NCBI RefSeq assembly: GCF_003933245.1
Contig: NZ_QUSX01000001.1
Span: 1,550,001 to 1,614,000 of the forward strand
Direction: 5' to 3'
From: Maribacter algicola
GTDB taxonomy: Bacteria > Bacteroidota > Bacteroidia > Flavobacteriales > Flavobacteriaceae
Length of the DNA stretch: 64,000 nucleotides
The notes beneath the pieces are model-generated. The model did no database searches. It was not told where the DNA came from and saw only the letters and a program-made list of their open reading frames with translations. Positions 1-7,201 of this stretch are shown here, in pieces. The first letter of the stretch is position 1. Every line of letters starts with the position of its first letter. The translations under genes were made by a program, and so were the position numbers.

Positions 1-108
1 GAGTAGTTGCGTGGTTTAGCACTTAACTTTGCAAGTACACACCAGGCTGAAAATCCGCTAGGATTTTCAGAAGTAGGCGAGAACAAGCAATTACTTATAG
101 CCAATGTT
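1..108. repeat. attC-like site 1, right part only
   Basis: This is the right-hand part of a site whose left part lies outside the window. It closely matches 7572-7681. It holds a 10-bp perfect hairpin (CTGAAAATCC at 47-56, loop GCTA, complement 61-70) and ends in TATAGCCAATGTT before the slot repeat GTTGTGCTT. No gene is seen in it. Confidence 0.65.
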
Positions 109-117
109 GTGCTTTCG

Positions 118-870
118 TTATTTATTTTGTAACTCAATTGTAATCTTATCTATCAGTTCAAGAATACTATTTTCAACTCTTTTTCCACGGGATTGAATTG
201 TGCTATTTTCGAAAGCAATAGCATTTAGTAACTTAATGAATTTTGAATCTTTTTTTAATTTTTGATAATCCTCCTTACTAATGTCAAAATAAAATCCATA
301 GTAAGCTGAGGGGTTATTTATATCATAATTCATTGAAAAGTATTCTAATAGTTGTGTTTCGCTATGTAAGGCGTGAAATCTTCCGCGTTCATCCTCATAA
401 GTTTTATAATAAGGGTATAATATATCATATTGATATGAAATAGAATTTCTCAGACTGTCATTTTTGATTATTCCCACACTTCGAGATTGCAATAAATTAT
501 ATCCACTATTTATGGGGTTAAAATGTGGTGTAACTCTTAGAATAGCTGAACTTACCGATAAAGAATCGGTTGGTTCGTCAAGAGTAAGTAAATGATTTTT
601 AACACTTAAACAGGCCTTATTAATGTCAACCATTAACTCTAAATCTTCTCTAATTTCTGTTAGGTCTGTTTGGAGGTTATTTCGAATTTCTTTTAGAATT
701 TTGACTTCAAAATCATTTGCTTTCCTTTGCTCATTCAGGTTGTTCACCTGAAGTGCAATTAAAATTCCAATAACCACAAGAACAATTTCTCCAATTGCAT
801 ATTTCAAATACTTTCCAGTTTTATTTTCCATAAGCAAGTTTTGGCGAATTTTTCTAAAGAATTTTATCAT
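118..870 (-). CDS. DUF6090 family membrane protein (cassette gene)
   Basis: This 250-residue protein has the layout of the Bacteroidota DUF6090 family: a basic start (MIKFFRKIRQNLL), a Gly/Lys/Tyr stretch GKYLKYAIGEIVLVVIGILI, one membrane helix at about residues 26-44, then a soluble helical region of roughly 200 residues. The biochemical role of the family is unknown to me. It fills the first slot, lying tightly between the inverted repeats at 106-114 and 893-901, and has no operon partner, as expected of a cassette gene. The ATG start at 870 sits 22 bases from the right-hand repeat. The next minus-strand gene upstream belongs to another slot, so expression from a promoter within the slot or the site is likely. 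Family call is firm, function is open. Confidence 0.8.
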   Translation of the reverse strand: MIKFFRKIRQNLLMENKTGKYLKYAIGEIVLVVIGILIALQVNNLNEQRKANDFEVKILKEIRNNLQTDLTEIREDLELMVDINKACLSVKNHLLTLDEPTDSLSVSSAILRVTPHFNPINSGYNLLQSRSVGIIKNDSLRNSISYQYDILYPYYKTYEDERGRFHALHSETQLLEYFSMNYDINNPSAYYGFYFDISKEDYQKLKKDSKFIKLLNAIAFENSTIQSRGKRVENSILELIDKITIELQNK

Positions 871-898
871 CGGTTATTGGTTGGTCATAATGAAGCAC

Positions 899-1378
899 AA
901 CGCCGCGCTATGTGAAGTCCGGCGAATTTTATGGAAATATAGTGAAAACCATCAACGATGGTTCGGTTATCTGGCAGGTTTTTGGTATTGTGAACCGTAT
1001 CATCGTTCATCGATAAGGCTACGTAGTGGCCGTCTATCGTGGTTTTCACGGTATTGGGAATAAAATTTGTCGACCAGATTACATATAGCGTCCTGATATG
1101 TCGAGTAGATAAGCCGTAGCGGCGGTCTTTGCAAAGAGGTCCCTTATCCTACGGCCAATGTAATCTGGCATAGCGCGGCGATGATGTCGACTGGCTTTTG
1201 GTGCGGTAATTGCGCTAGCAATGCGACAAAAGTACGCCGCAGGCGTATTCGACATCATCGTTATTGTATAAGATTAGTGGCGTGTTTAAGCACCTAATTT
1301 AGCAAATAAAACTGAATAGGAAATCCGCGAGGATTTTGGTAAGTAAGCGAGAACTAGCCATTAATTTTATACGGTGTT
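899..1378. repeat. Composite attC-like site 2 (P1-P2-P3)
   Basis: This 480-bp stretch without a credible gene consists of three palindromes in a row. P1 is enclosed by CGCCGCGCTATG (901-912) and its perfect complement (1169-1180), and itself contains GTGAAAACCA/TGGTTTTCAC (942-951, 1040-1049) and CCAGATTACAT/ATGTAATCTGG (1074-1084, 1158-1168). P2 is enclosed by CGATGATGTCGA (1179-1190) and its perfect complement (1249-1260). P3 has arms at 1266-1281 and 1357-1372 (14 of 16 paired) with an inner AAATCC-GCGA-GGATTT hairpin. A short reading frame at 881-1063 runs through P1 but has no protein-like character. Confidence 0.7.
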
Positions 1379-1419
1379 AGCAACTGGCTTTTTTCTCCAT
1401 AATAAGTTGTTATGGCAAA

Positions 1420-1986
1420 CTATTCATTTTTTAATTTATCTATATACGGTTTTATTTCCTCTAAAGTATATCGTTGCTGGATATGCTGTGGGCAATTTAT
1501 ATCCCAAGCTGTTATTTTTATTTTAATGATTCGTTCTATAGGGACGTCATAGTCTTTATCTATAAACTGTTCCATAAGATTTGATTCATTTGTGATGATG
1601 GAAGCTTCTCCCCAAATTTTTATTCTTTTCCTATTTGGGTAATCTATTAAAAAGAGGTGTACTTTATTATTTTCATCAAAATTACCTACTGAAATATATT
1701 GCCTATTTCCTGAAAAGTCTGCAAAGGCCAAATGTTGGTCATCCATCACTTTTAAAAAGCCTTTAGGACCACCTCTATGTTGTATGTAAGGTTGCCCATC
1801 TGCATTTGCCGAAGCCATATAAAAAGAATCTCTTTCACTAATAAAAAAACGGAGTTGTTCAGTGATTTTAGTTTGCCAATCCCTTTTTTCTGCCATATTT
1901 TGATAGGCTACTCTTGAGCCCATTTCTTCTTGTCTATTTTTTACTGACGGAGTGAATGCAATATCACTTATATATCTTGAATCCAT
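1420..1986 (-). CDS. Pyridoxamine 5'-phosphate oxidase-family (FMN-binding split barrel) protein
   Basis: A 188-residue protein resembling the PPOX-like FMN-binding split-barrel family. Typical stretches are FYMASANADGQPYIQHRGG (about residues 56-74, strand-turn contacting flavin), LAFADFSGNRQY (about 85-96) and the basic RKRIKIWGEA strand (about 118-127). Members bind FMN or F420 and reduce small molecules or act in redox protection; substrate cannot be read from sequence. It is the last gene of the ten-gene TetR-controlled run, 13 bases after the Dps-like gene, and its stop lies about 30 bases from the slot repeat at 1376-1389. Company with Dps, OsmC and AhpD-like proteins points to a role in oxidative or electrophile stress (inference). 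Confidence 0.8.
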   Translation of the reverse strand: MDSRYISDIAFTPSVKNRQEEMGSRVAYQNMAEKRDWQTKITEQLRFFISERDSFYMASANADGQPYIQHRGGPKGFLKVMDDQHLAFADFSGNRQYISVGNFDENNKVHLFLIDYPNRKRIKIWGEASIITNESNLMEQFIDKDYDVPIERIIKIKITAWDINCPQHIQQRYTLEEIKPYIDKLKNE

Positions 1987-1999
1987 ACGTGTGTGTTTT

Positions 2000-2473
2000 T
2001 TAATTTATATAGGCAGAATACATCCAAACTGATTTTTCCTGCTCTCTAATATAATCGCTCATTAAAGCATTTGTTCCTTCATCATTTGAATCTGATGCAA
2101 GGTCTAATAATTCCCTTTCGAGCGGTAGTAGTGTTTCATATCCTTTCAATATTAATTGAATAGCATCTTCTCCGTTGCTTATGTCTTTTGCTTCTTGGAT
2201 TGATGCTGAATTCAGATAATCAGAATAGTTATGCAATGGTGTGTAGCCCAATGTCAATATTCGCTCTGCTATCTCATCAATTTTTATTAAGGAGTCATTA
2301 TATAACTCTTCAAATTTCAAGTGCAGCTCAAAAAAATTATTGCCTTTGATATTCCAATGAAAACCTCGTGTATTCATGTAGAATATTTGATAGTTCGCAA
2401 GTAGAACATTTAATCTTTCCGCAAGTACTTTAGACTCTTTAACATTGAGTCCGATTCTGTTTAAATTCTTCAT
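2000..2473 (-). CDS. dps: Dps-family ferritin-like DNA-protection protein
   Basis: A 157-residue Dps/miniferritin protein. The intersubunit ferroxidase ligands expected for the family are visible: H39 in FHWN, H51, D66 and E70 in the stretch KIDEIAERI. Length and the four-helix pattern fit. Dps dodecamers oxidise Fe(II) with hydrogen peroxide and store iron, sparing DNA; DNA binding itself cannot be judged because there is no long basic tail. The C-terminus ends at SVWMYSAYIN, slightly shorter than many homologues. It follows the 64-residue gene by only 3 bases, so translation is probably coupled, and it is transcribed with the other stress genes of the TetR slot. Confidence 0.92.
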   Translation of the reverse strand: MKNLNRIGLNVKESKVLAERLNVLLANYQIFYMNTRGFHWNIKGNNFFELHLKFEELYNDSLIKIDEIAERILTLGYTPLHNYSDYLNSASIQEAKDISNGEDAIQLILKGYETLLPLERELLDLASDSNDEGTNALMSDYIREQEKSVWMYSAYIN

Positions 2474-2476
2474 TTT

Positions 2477-2671
2477 TCAATTATTTAAGTTAATAAGTTT
2501 TTTAAATACCCCTTTGGTATACCTAACATACTTCTTGTTTTCTAAATCATATCCAACCCATTGGTAAGTATTGCCAAACGGACAACTTGGTGCATCCTCA
2601 TACTCTTTACCCGACCGTAGCTCATACCGCTTTGGATCTTTAGAAAAGACTTGCATGTCTATCCTTTTCAT
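2477..2671 (-). CDS. Small conserved-looking protein of unknown function
   Basis: I do not recognise this 64-residue protein. It is basic and soluble, with no membrane segment, and contains a CPFGNTYQWVGYD stretch and a Tyr/Lys-rich C-terminus. It is packed without a gap against the zinc-ribbon gene upstream (which stops at 2672) and 3 bases from dps downstream, so the small frame is almost certainly translated as part of the operon. The single Cys in APSCPF could be redox-active given the neighbours, but nothing proves this. Confidence 0.6.
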   Translation of the reverse strand: MKRIDMQVFSKDPKRYELRSGKEYEDAPSCPFGNTYQWVGYDLENKKYVRYTKGVFKKLINLNN

Positions 2672-2953
2672 TTAAGTTTGTTTATATGCGACTTTACATT
2701 TGTTGCAGACCAACTCATGATTTTTGGGGCGAAGTACGATTTCTGTTAGGTTTTTGTTGACATAATCCTGTATCCAACCAATATTAGAGTCCTTTGTATT
2801 TAGGCTTGGGGCGTTCACCTTTATAGCTTCAAAGAATTGTCCCCCATATTCTTGCCTTCCCCAACAATTGGGACAGAAACCTTCTGGTGACTGGGATGGG
2901 GTAAGATGTTTATCTGATTCTAAAAACTTTAAGAGCTTATCTATTAGGTTCAT
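2672..2953 (-). CDS. Small zinc-ribbon-like protein
   Basis: A 93-residue protein with two CxxC knuckles: CPNC at residues 27-30 and CNKC at 83-86, the spacing of a split zinc ribbon. The middle part is rich in Asn/Lys and has no membrane helix. I know of similar small proteins beside OsmC-type genes in flavobacteria but no defined role. It lies 104 bases after osmC-like, the largest gap inside the operon apart from the operator region, and abuts the next small gene. Zinc binding is inferred from the cysteines only; a thiol-based sensor or chaperone are both possible. Confidence 0.65.
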   Translation of the reverse strand: MNLIDKLLKFLESDKHLTPSQSPEGFCPNCWGRQEYGGQFFEAIKVNAPSLNTKDSNIGWIQDYVNKNLTEIVLRPKNHELVCNKCKVAYKQT

Positions 2954-3057
2954 TATGTTATTTTTTAGTATTAAAAATATTTATTCTTCCTCTCTGGATT
3001 GTATTTACAGGATATGCACACAGAAATTTCCTATCCTCACATGCTGCTTGGTGCTGC

Positions 3058-3477
3058 TTACACAGCAGAGGTTTTGATTTTGATTTCGTTGAGCAGGGTC
3101 TTATTTACTGGGCATTTATCTGCAATTTCCATAAGCCTTGCTCGCTGTTTGTCATCAAGTTTGCCTGTTAATTTAACTTCCTTCTCAATTAGATGGACGT
3201 AACCTTCAGTTGATTTACAATCTTCACAATCATTATGGTGTAACCGTTCTTGCGATAACTTTACTTCAACACCTTCCAAGTCCCAATTTTTCCTGTCCGC
3301 ATACATACGGATTGTCATAGCTACACAACCACCTAAAGCCATTAGCAATAAACTGTAAGGGTCGGTGCCTTGATCTGTGCCAAAAGGAGCTGGTTCATCT
3401 CCAATTACTTGATGCGTTCCATCAGAAAAGATGGTTTTATAATTAGACCGGTCGATTTTTGCAGTTACGTGTTTCAT
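3058..3477 (-). CDS. OsmC-family peroxiredoxin-like protein
   Basis: This 139-residue protein belongs to the OsmC/Ohr fold. The two conserved cysteines of the family are present: C51 in LGGCVAMTIRMYADRK and C122 in ADKCPVNKTL, and an acidic GTDPYSLLLMALGG lead-in precedes the first. In OsmC/Ohr proteins these cysteines reduce organic hydroperoxides. An additional CxxC (CEDC, residues 84-87) is unusual for the core fold. Lack of the exact Ohr signature favours the YhfA/OsmC-like subgroup. It sits 21 bases downstream of the glyceraldehyde-3-phosphate dehydrogenase gene in the TetR operon and fits its stress theme. Confidence 0.88.
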   Translation of the reverse strand: MKHVTAKIDRSNYKTIFSDGTHQVIGDEPAPFGTDQGTDPYSLLLMALGGCVAMTIRMYADRKNWDLEGVEVKLSQERLHHNDCEDCKSTEGYVHLIEKEVKLTGKLDDKQRARLMEIADKCPVNKTLLNEIKIKTSAV

Positions 3478-3498
3478 TGTTTATTTTTTTTAGTTGGA

Positions 3499-4488
3499 TT
3501 ATACATTTTCTAATATTTGTCTAATCATTTGATTAGCAAAGCCCCATTCATTGTCATACCACGCCAATACTTTTACCAAATCTCCATCCACAACCTTTGT
3601 CATTTCTAAATCAATAACTGCGGCGTGTGGGTCTTTAACTATGTCACTTGAAACAATAGGGTCATTAGTCACTCTTATTACATTTTTATAGCGAGCAGTT
3701 GAAGCCTCTTCTGTAAATATTTGATTGAGTTCTTCTTTAGAGGTCTTTCTAGTTGTTACTAGTGTAATATCTGAAACCGACCCAATTGCTACTGGAACTC
3801 TAATTGCCATACCGTCAAATTTACCTGCATACTCTGGTAACGACTTAGTGGTTGCTGTGGCTGCACCTGTTGAGGTGGGAATTAAATTATTCATTCCAGA
3901 CCTTCCCATTCTTGTTTTTTTAGAGGGTGCATCTACTGTGCTATTAGAAGATGTGTTTGCGTGTACTGTGGTCATTATCGCTTTTGCGATACCTATTCTT
4001 CTGCCCAAAATCTCAATAACAGGACTTATATTGTTTGTGGTACAGCTTGCACAAGAAAATATTGTGTTCTTTCCATCTTTAGTATTTACACCGTGTATAA
4101 CCGTTGGAACGCCGCCACTTGCGGTAGGTCCCGAAATTACAACGACTTTAGCTCCTGCATCTACGTGTTTTTGAGCGTCTTCTTCTTTAGTAAAAAAGCC
4201 TGTACTTTCTATTACGACATCTACATCAAGTTCTTTCCAAGGAAGGTCTTCTGGATTTCTTTGAGAATAGAAAGGAATTTTTTTTCCGTTTACTAGTAAA
4301 CTATCATTCTCTACATTTACGTCTTTTTCAAAAATTCCGTGAACACTATCATATTTTAGGAGGTAGGCAATGTTCTCGATGGAAGCAATATCATTAACTG
4401 CTACCAAGTCTAATGCTGGATTATCTAAAATTATTTTCAAAGAGGCTCTTCCTATGCGCCCCATTCCGTTTATGGCTATTTTTTTCAT
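3499..4488 (-). CDS. gap: Glyceraldehyde-3-phosphate dehydrogenase, divergent paralogue
   Basis: A 329-residue type I GAPDH. The Rossmann fingerprint GMGRIG is at residues 8-13, D32 favours NAD, the catalytic C149 lies in SCASCTTNN, and H176 in TTVHANTSSN is the base; IPTSTGAA further on is the phosphate-binding stretch. The loop after H176 (normally TVHAYTNDQ) is changed to NTSSNSTVDAPSKK, and the first residue before Cys is SCA rather than SNA, so this is not a typical housekeeping copy. Its position among OsmC, Dps and AhpD-like genes suggests a stress-specific replacement for oxidised GAPDH (inference). It is 12 bases downstream of the hydrolase gene. Confidence 0.92.
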   Translation of the reverse strand: MKKIAINGMGRIGRASLKIILDNPALDLVAVNDIASIENIAYLLKYDSVHGIFEKDVNVENDSLLVNGKKIPFYSQRNPEDLPWKELDVDVVIESTGFFTKEEDAQKHVDAGAKVVVISGPTASGGVPTVIHGVNTKDGKNTIFSCASCTTNNISPVIEILGRRIGIAKAIMTTVHANTSSNSTVDAPSKKTRMGRSGMNNLIPTSTGAATATTKSLPEYAGKFDGMAIRVPVAIGSVSDITLVTTRKTSKEELNQIFTEEASTARYKNVIRVTNDPIVSSDIVKDPHAAVIDLEMTKVVDGDLVKVLAWYDNEWGFANQMIRQILENV

Positions 4489-4500
4489 TTTTGTTCTATT

Positions 4501-5481
4501 CTATTGGTTAATTGTTTTCATAAATGCCCTCATTTTTGAAATGATTTCGGCGCCATCTTCCTCTAGTGCAAAGTGTCCTGTGTTAAAGATGTTGTAATCA
4601 ATATTTTTTACGTCCTTTTTAAATGCCGCAGCACCACTCTCAGGAAAAAACTCATCATTTTTACCCCAAACCACTAAAAGCGGTGGTTGATTATCTCTTA
4701 AATATTGTTGCCACGTCGGGTATAGTGTTAAATTATTCTGGTAATCATACAATAAATCTAAAGCGGCATTATGAGCATTAGGTCGTGATAATCTTAAATA
4801 GTCAAGTTGCCAGTTATCTGGATTCACATTTTCAATATTTCTAGTCCCGTGTGTATATTGCCACTTTAATCCCTCTAATGAGAATGCAGGTAGTATAGCT
4901 TTTTCAGTCTCGAGAGTTCTATTTGCCCATAGTACTCTTATATCTTTCCAAGCTTTTCCAAGCCCTTCTTCATACGCATTTCCATTTTGATTAATGATTG
5001 CCGTAATGCGTTCTGGGTGGGCAGTTGCAATCCTAAAACCTACAGGAGCGCCAAAGTCTTGAATCATTAAGGCATAAGAGTTAAGTGCTTTCTTTTCAAG
5101 AAAGGCGTCTATGGTCTTTGCTAAATTGTCAAAGGTGTATTGATACTCATCTGGAGAAGGGAAATCACTATTCCCGAATCCTGGGTAATCTGGTGCTATG
5201 AGATAAAATTCATCAGATAACTCGTTTAAAACCTTGCGATATTGTTGTGAAGATGAAGGAAAACCGTGTAGTAAAACGATAGTTGGGTTATCTGGGTTTC
5301 CAGCTTCTCGATAAGCGATATTCACTCCATTAATATCGATGCTTTTAAATTTAGTAGTCTGCTCTTTTAATGCAGTCTGTGTTGTCGTTACGGTAGTGGT
5401 ATCGCTTTTTTCTTCTACGTTCTGTTGACACGCTACGATGAATAGGACCAGCAGTAATTTAAGTGTTATAAATTTTTTCAT
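4501..5481 (-). CDS. Alpha/beta hydrolase lipoprotein, dehalogenase/epoxide-hydrolase type
   Basis: A 326-residue exported hydrolase. A lipobox ends at C18 (LFIVACQQ), followed by a Thr/Gln-rich linker. The oxyanion-hole motif HGFPSSSQ is at about 72-79; the nucleophile elbow reads IQDFGAPVG, giving D142 rather than Ser, as in haloalkane dehalogenases and epoxide hydrolases. The catalytic His lies in NTGHFALEEDG near residue 310. Substrate is unknown; detoxifying an electrophile would fit the operon. It lies 16 bases after the DUF1348-like gene and 12 before gap. Both the signal and the Asp nucleophile are direct readings, the function is inference. Confidence 0.85.
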   Translation of the reverse strand: MKKFITLKLLLVLFIVACQQNVEEKSDTTTVTTTQTALKEQTTKFKSIDINGVNIAYREAGNPDNPTIVLLHGFPSSSQQYRKVLNELSDEFYLIAPDYPGFGNSDFPSPDEYQYTFDNLAKTIDAFLEKKALNSYALMIQDFGAPVGFRIATAHPERITAIINQNGNAYEEGLGKAWKDIRVLWANRTLETEKAILPAFSLEGLKWQYTHGTRNIENVNPDNWQLDYLRLSRPNAHNAALDLLYDYQNNLTLYPTWQQYLRDNQPPLLVVWGKNDEFFPESGAAAFKKDVKNIDYNIFNTGHFALEEDGAEIISKMRAFMKTINQ

Positions 5482-5497
5482 TGTGTTTGTTTTAAGG

Positions 5498-5908
5498 CTA
5501 TAGTTTCCTATCAGTTTCTTTTATTTGTAGATCATTAATGCTCGCATAACGTTTTTGCATCAAACCGTTTTCATCAAACTCCCAATTCTCATTGCCGTAA
5601 GCACGGAACCACTGACCATCTTTGTTTCTGTACTCGTACTCAAACCTTACAGCAATTCTATTGTCAAGAAAAGCCCATAGTTCTTTTTTGAGTTTATATT
5701 CTAATTCATTTTGCCATTTGTCTTTTAGAAATTCTTGTACTTCTTGACGCCCATTAATAAATTGATTTCTATTGCGCCATTCCGTATCGATGGAATAAGC
5801 CATTGAAATTTTTACCGGGTCTTTACTGTTCCAAGCGTCTTCTGCCAGTTGTACCTTCTGTTTTGCTGTTTCAGTATTAAATGGCGGTAAAGGATGTTTT
5901 GTTTCCAT
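5498..5908 (-). CDS. NTF2-like DUF1348 protein
   Basis: This 136-residue protein resembles the DUF1348 group of the nuclear transport factor 2 (cone-shaped) fold: it starts with [21 protein letters not shown], has the [11 protein letters not shown] turn at about 45-55, the FLKDKW helix, and the strand pair ending in [13 protein letters not shown]2-like proteins bind small molecules in a pocket and some act as isomerases or dehydratases; none is proven for this group. It follows the AhpD-like gene by 55 bases and precedes the alpha/beta hydrolase by 16, so it is an operon member under TetR control. Confidence 0.82.
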   Translation of the reverse strand: METKHPLPPFNTETAKQKVQLAEDAWNSKDPVKISMAYSIDTEWRNRNQFINGRQEVQEFLKDKWQNELEYKLKKELWAFLDNRIAVRFEYEYRNKDGQWFRAYGNENWEFDENGLMQKRYASINDLQIKETDRKL

Positions 5909-5963
5909 AATTTTAAAGTTTATTAGGACAATGCGTATTCTTGCATTGTCCTTTAGATGAGTT

Positions 5964-6503
5964 TTATATTTTAGCTACTACAGGAAAATCTATTACTGTG
6001 TTGGCTGTATTATTAAAATAGTTAGTAAATACGTTTAAGGCTACGTGAGCTATAATTTCTCCAATTTCTCCTTCTGTGTAACCTGCATCTTTTACCATTT
6101 GTACATCTTCATCAGATACTCTTCCTCCTGTAGTTACCAGTTTTTTTGCAAACACCAAACCTGTTTGGACCTTCTCATTAGAACTCTCAGCTGTTCTTGC
6201 CGATTGTAAAGAAGTTGAATCTATTTTTACTAAATTTTCTCCAATAAAAGTGTGTGCAGATAGGCAATAATCACAATTATTCTCTTGCGATACTGTTAGG
6301 GCTATTAATTCGCCCATTTTTGCACCAATACTTGCTTTAGCTAATGCACCACTTAAGTTTAAGTAACCTTCTAATACAGCAGGTGAATTACCCATAGTTC
6401 TCATCATATTTGGCACCATACCCAACTTTGATTGAACTCCGTTAAATAATTCTTTTGATTTACCAGTTGTTGTTTCTGGATTTAAAGCTTGTAATCGTTT
6501 CAT
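5964..6503 (-). CDS. AhpD-like carboxymuconolactone decarboxylase-family protein
   Basis: A 179-residue protein of the CMD/AhpD fold. The redox motif is [10 protein letters not shown]77, C80 and H84, the CxxCxxxH pattern of alkylhydroperoxidase-type members that reduce peroxides by a thiol relay. An upstream Glu (E65 in [10 protein letters not shown]) occupies the usual proton-relay site. It is the first structural gene of the operon: its ATG lies 32 bases from the perfect palindrome at 6535-6550, the presumed TetR operator. This makes it the best candidate for the main product of the response. Confidence 0.9.
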   Translation of the reverse strand: MKRLQALNPETTTGKSKELFNGVQSKLGMVPNMMRTMGNSPAVLEGYLNLSGALAKASIGAKMGELIALTVSQENNCDYCLSAHTFIGENLVKIDSTSLQSARTAESSNEKVQTGLVFAKKLVTTGGRVSDEDVQMVKDAGYTEGEIGEIIAHVALNVFTNYFNNTANTVIDFPVVAKI

Positions 6504-6534
6504 TTTTTTAATTTTAATGTTAATAATTTATATT

Positions 6535-6550
6535 TACCGAACGTTCGGTA
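6535..6550. promoter_or_regulatory. TetR operator, structural-gene side
   Basis: TACCGAACGTTCGGTA is a perfect 16-bp palindrome between tetR and the AhpD-like gene, placed to block transcription of the nine structural genes. A near-identical copy at 7164-7179 lies before tetR. The paired positions make TetR the obvious binder (inference). Confidence 0.8.
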
Positions 6551-6571
6551 TATTTTTGACGTAAAAAAAAG

Positions 6572-7135
6572 TTATTCCTTACTATATCGATTTTTAATTA
6601 TGCGTAATGTGTTTTCAAAAATACTCAAATCTTTAAGTCCTTCAGAGACGATTAGACTTCCTTGAATATCAATCAAATTTTGTACGGCATTGCTTTTTGC
6701 CTCTTCTTTAGATTGTCCAAAAGCTAATCCAAGTTCCATGAAATGATGAATCCATTGTTCCATACCATTTTTAATGCGACTTCCAAATAATTCAAGACCT
6801 ACTTTCATAGATAATGTTCTAAAAATACAGGATTCTTCACCGTCATTATATAACTCTTTAATATTATTTATACTTTGGTTTAATCTTTGATCAGGAGTGA
6901 GCGTGTTGTTTATTAAGGCTCCGAATATTTTTATTTCTACCCATTCATCTATATAGTTGAATACAGCTTCTGCCATTTGTTTTTTGCCCTCTGGAAATCT
7001 GTGATACAAACTAGCTTTTTTTAACCCTGTAGCATCAGCTATTTCATTAAGGCTTGCACCTTCAAATCCTTTTGCTCTGAACACTTTGGTCAAAGCAGAA
7101 TAAATATCGTTATCTAAAACTTTTTGTGGTCTCAT
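6572..7135 (-). CDS. TetR/AcrR-family repressor of the stress operon
   Basis: A 187-residue TetR-family regulator with its helix-turn-helix at about residues 23-54 (GASLNEIADATGLKKASLYH plus the RFPEGKKQM helix), followed by a divergent helical ligand domain. Such proteins leave DNA when a small ligand binds. The two palindromes TACCGAACGTTCGGTA and TACCAAACGTTCGGTA flank the gene at its 3' and 5' sides, consistent with separate control of the downstream operon and of itself. The ligand is unknown; a reactive electrophile or oxidised lipid would suit the cargo. The gene is the first of the large slot and starts about 60 bases from the slot end at 7196-7204. Confidence 0.9.
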   Translation of the reverse strand: MRPQKVLDNDIYSALTKVFRAKGFEGASLNEIADATGLKKASLYHRFPEGKKQMAEAVFNYIDEWVEIKIFGALINNTLTPDQRLNQSINNIKELYNDGEESCIFRTLSMKVGLELFGSRIKNGMEQWIHHFMELGLAFGQSKEEAKSNAVQNLIDIQGSLIVSEGLKDLSIFENTLRIIKNRYSKE

Positions 7136-7163
7136 AGGGCAAATATACGAATAAAAAATTAAT

Positions 7164-7179
7164 TACCAAACGTTCGGTA
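7164..7179. promoter_or_regulatory. TetR operator, autoregulatory copy
   Basis: TACCAAACGTTCGGTA, 28 bases before the tetR start, matches the operator at 6535-6550 in 15 of 16 positions. It implies negative autoregulation. It lies inside the slot, 16 bases from the terminal repeat, so the regulator would carry its own control region if the slot moved. Confidence 0.75.
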
Positions 7180-7201
7180 AATTTTATTTCAGCTTGTTGC
7201 T

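Noticed and set aside
881..1063. A short coding frame through the first composite site
   Set aside because: It reads through P1 palindromes, its equivalent in the other copies is in other frames or broken, and its translation is not protein-like. The frames at 8763-8945 and 13104-13295 are rejected for the same reason.
3725..4174. Long antisense frame within gap
   Set aside because: Antisense to a clear GAPDH; composition explained by codon bias of the true gene. The same holds for frames at 19052-19516 and 40914-41450.
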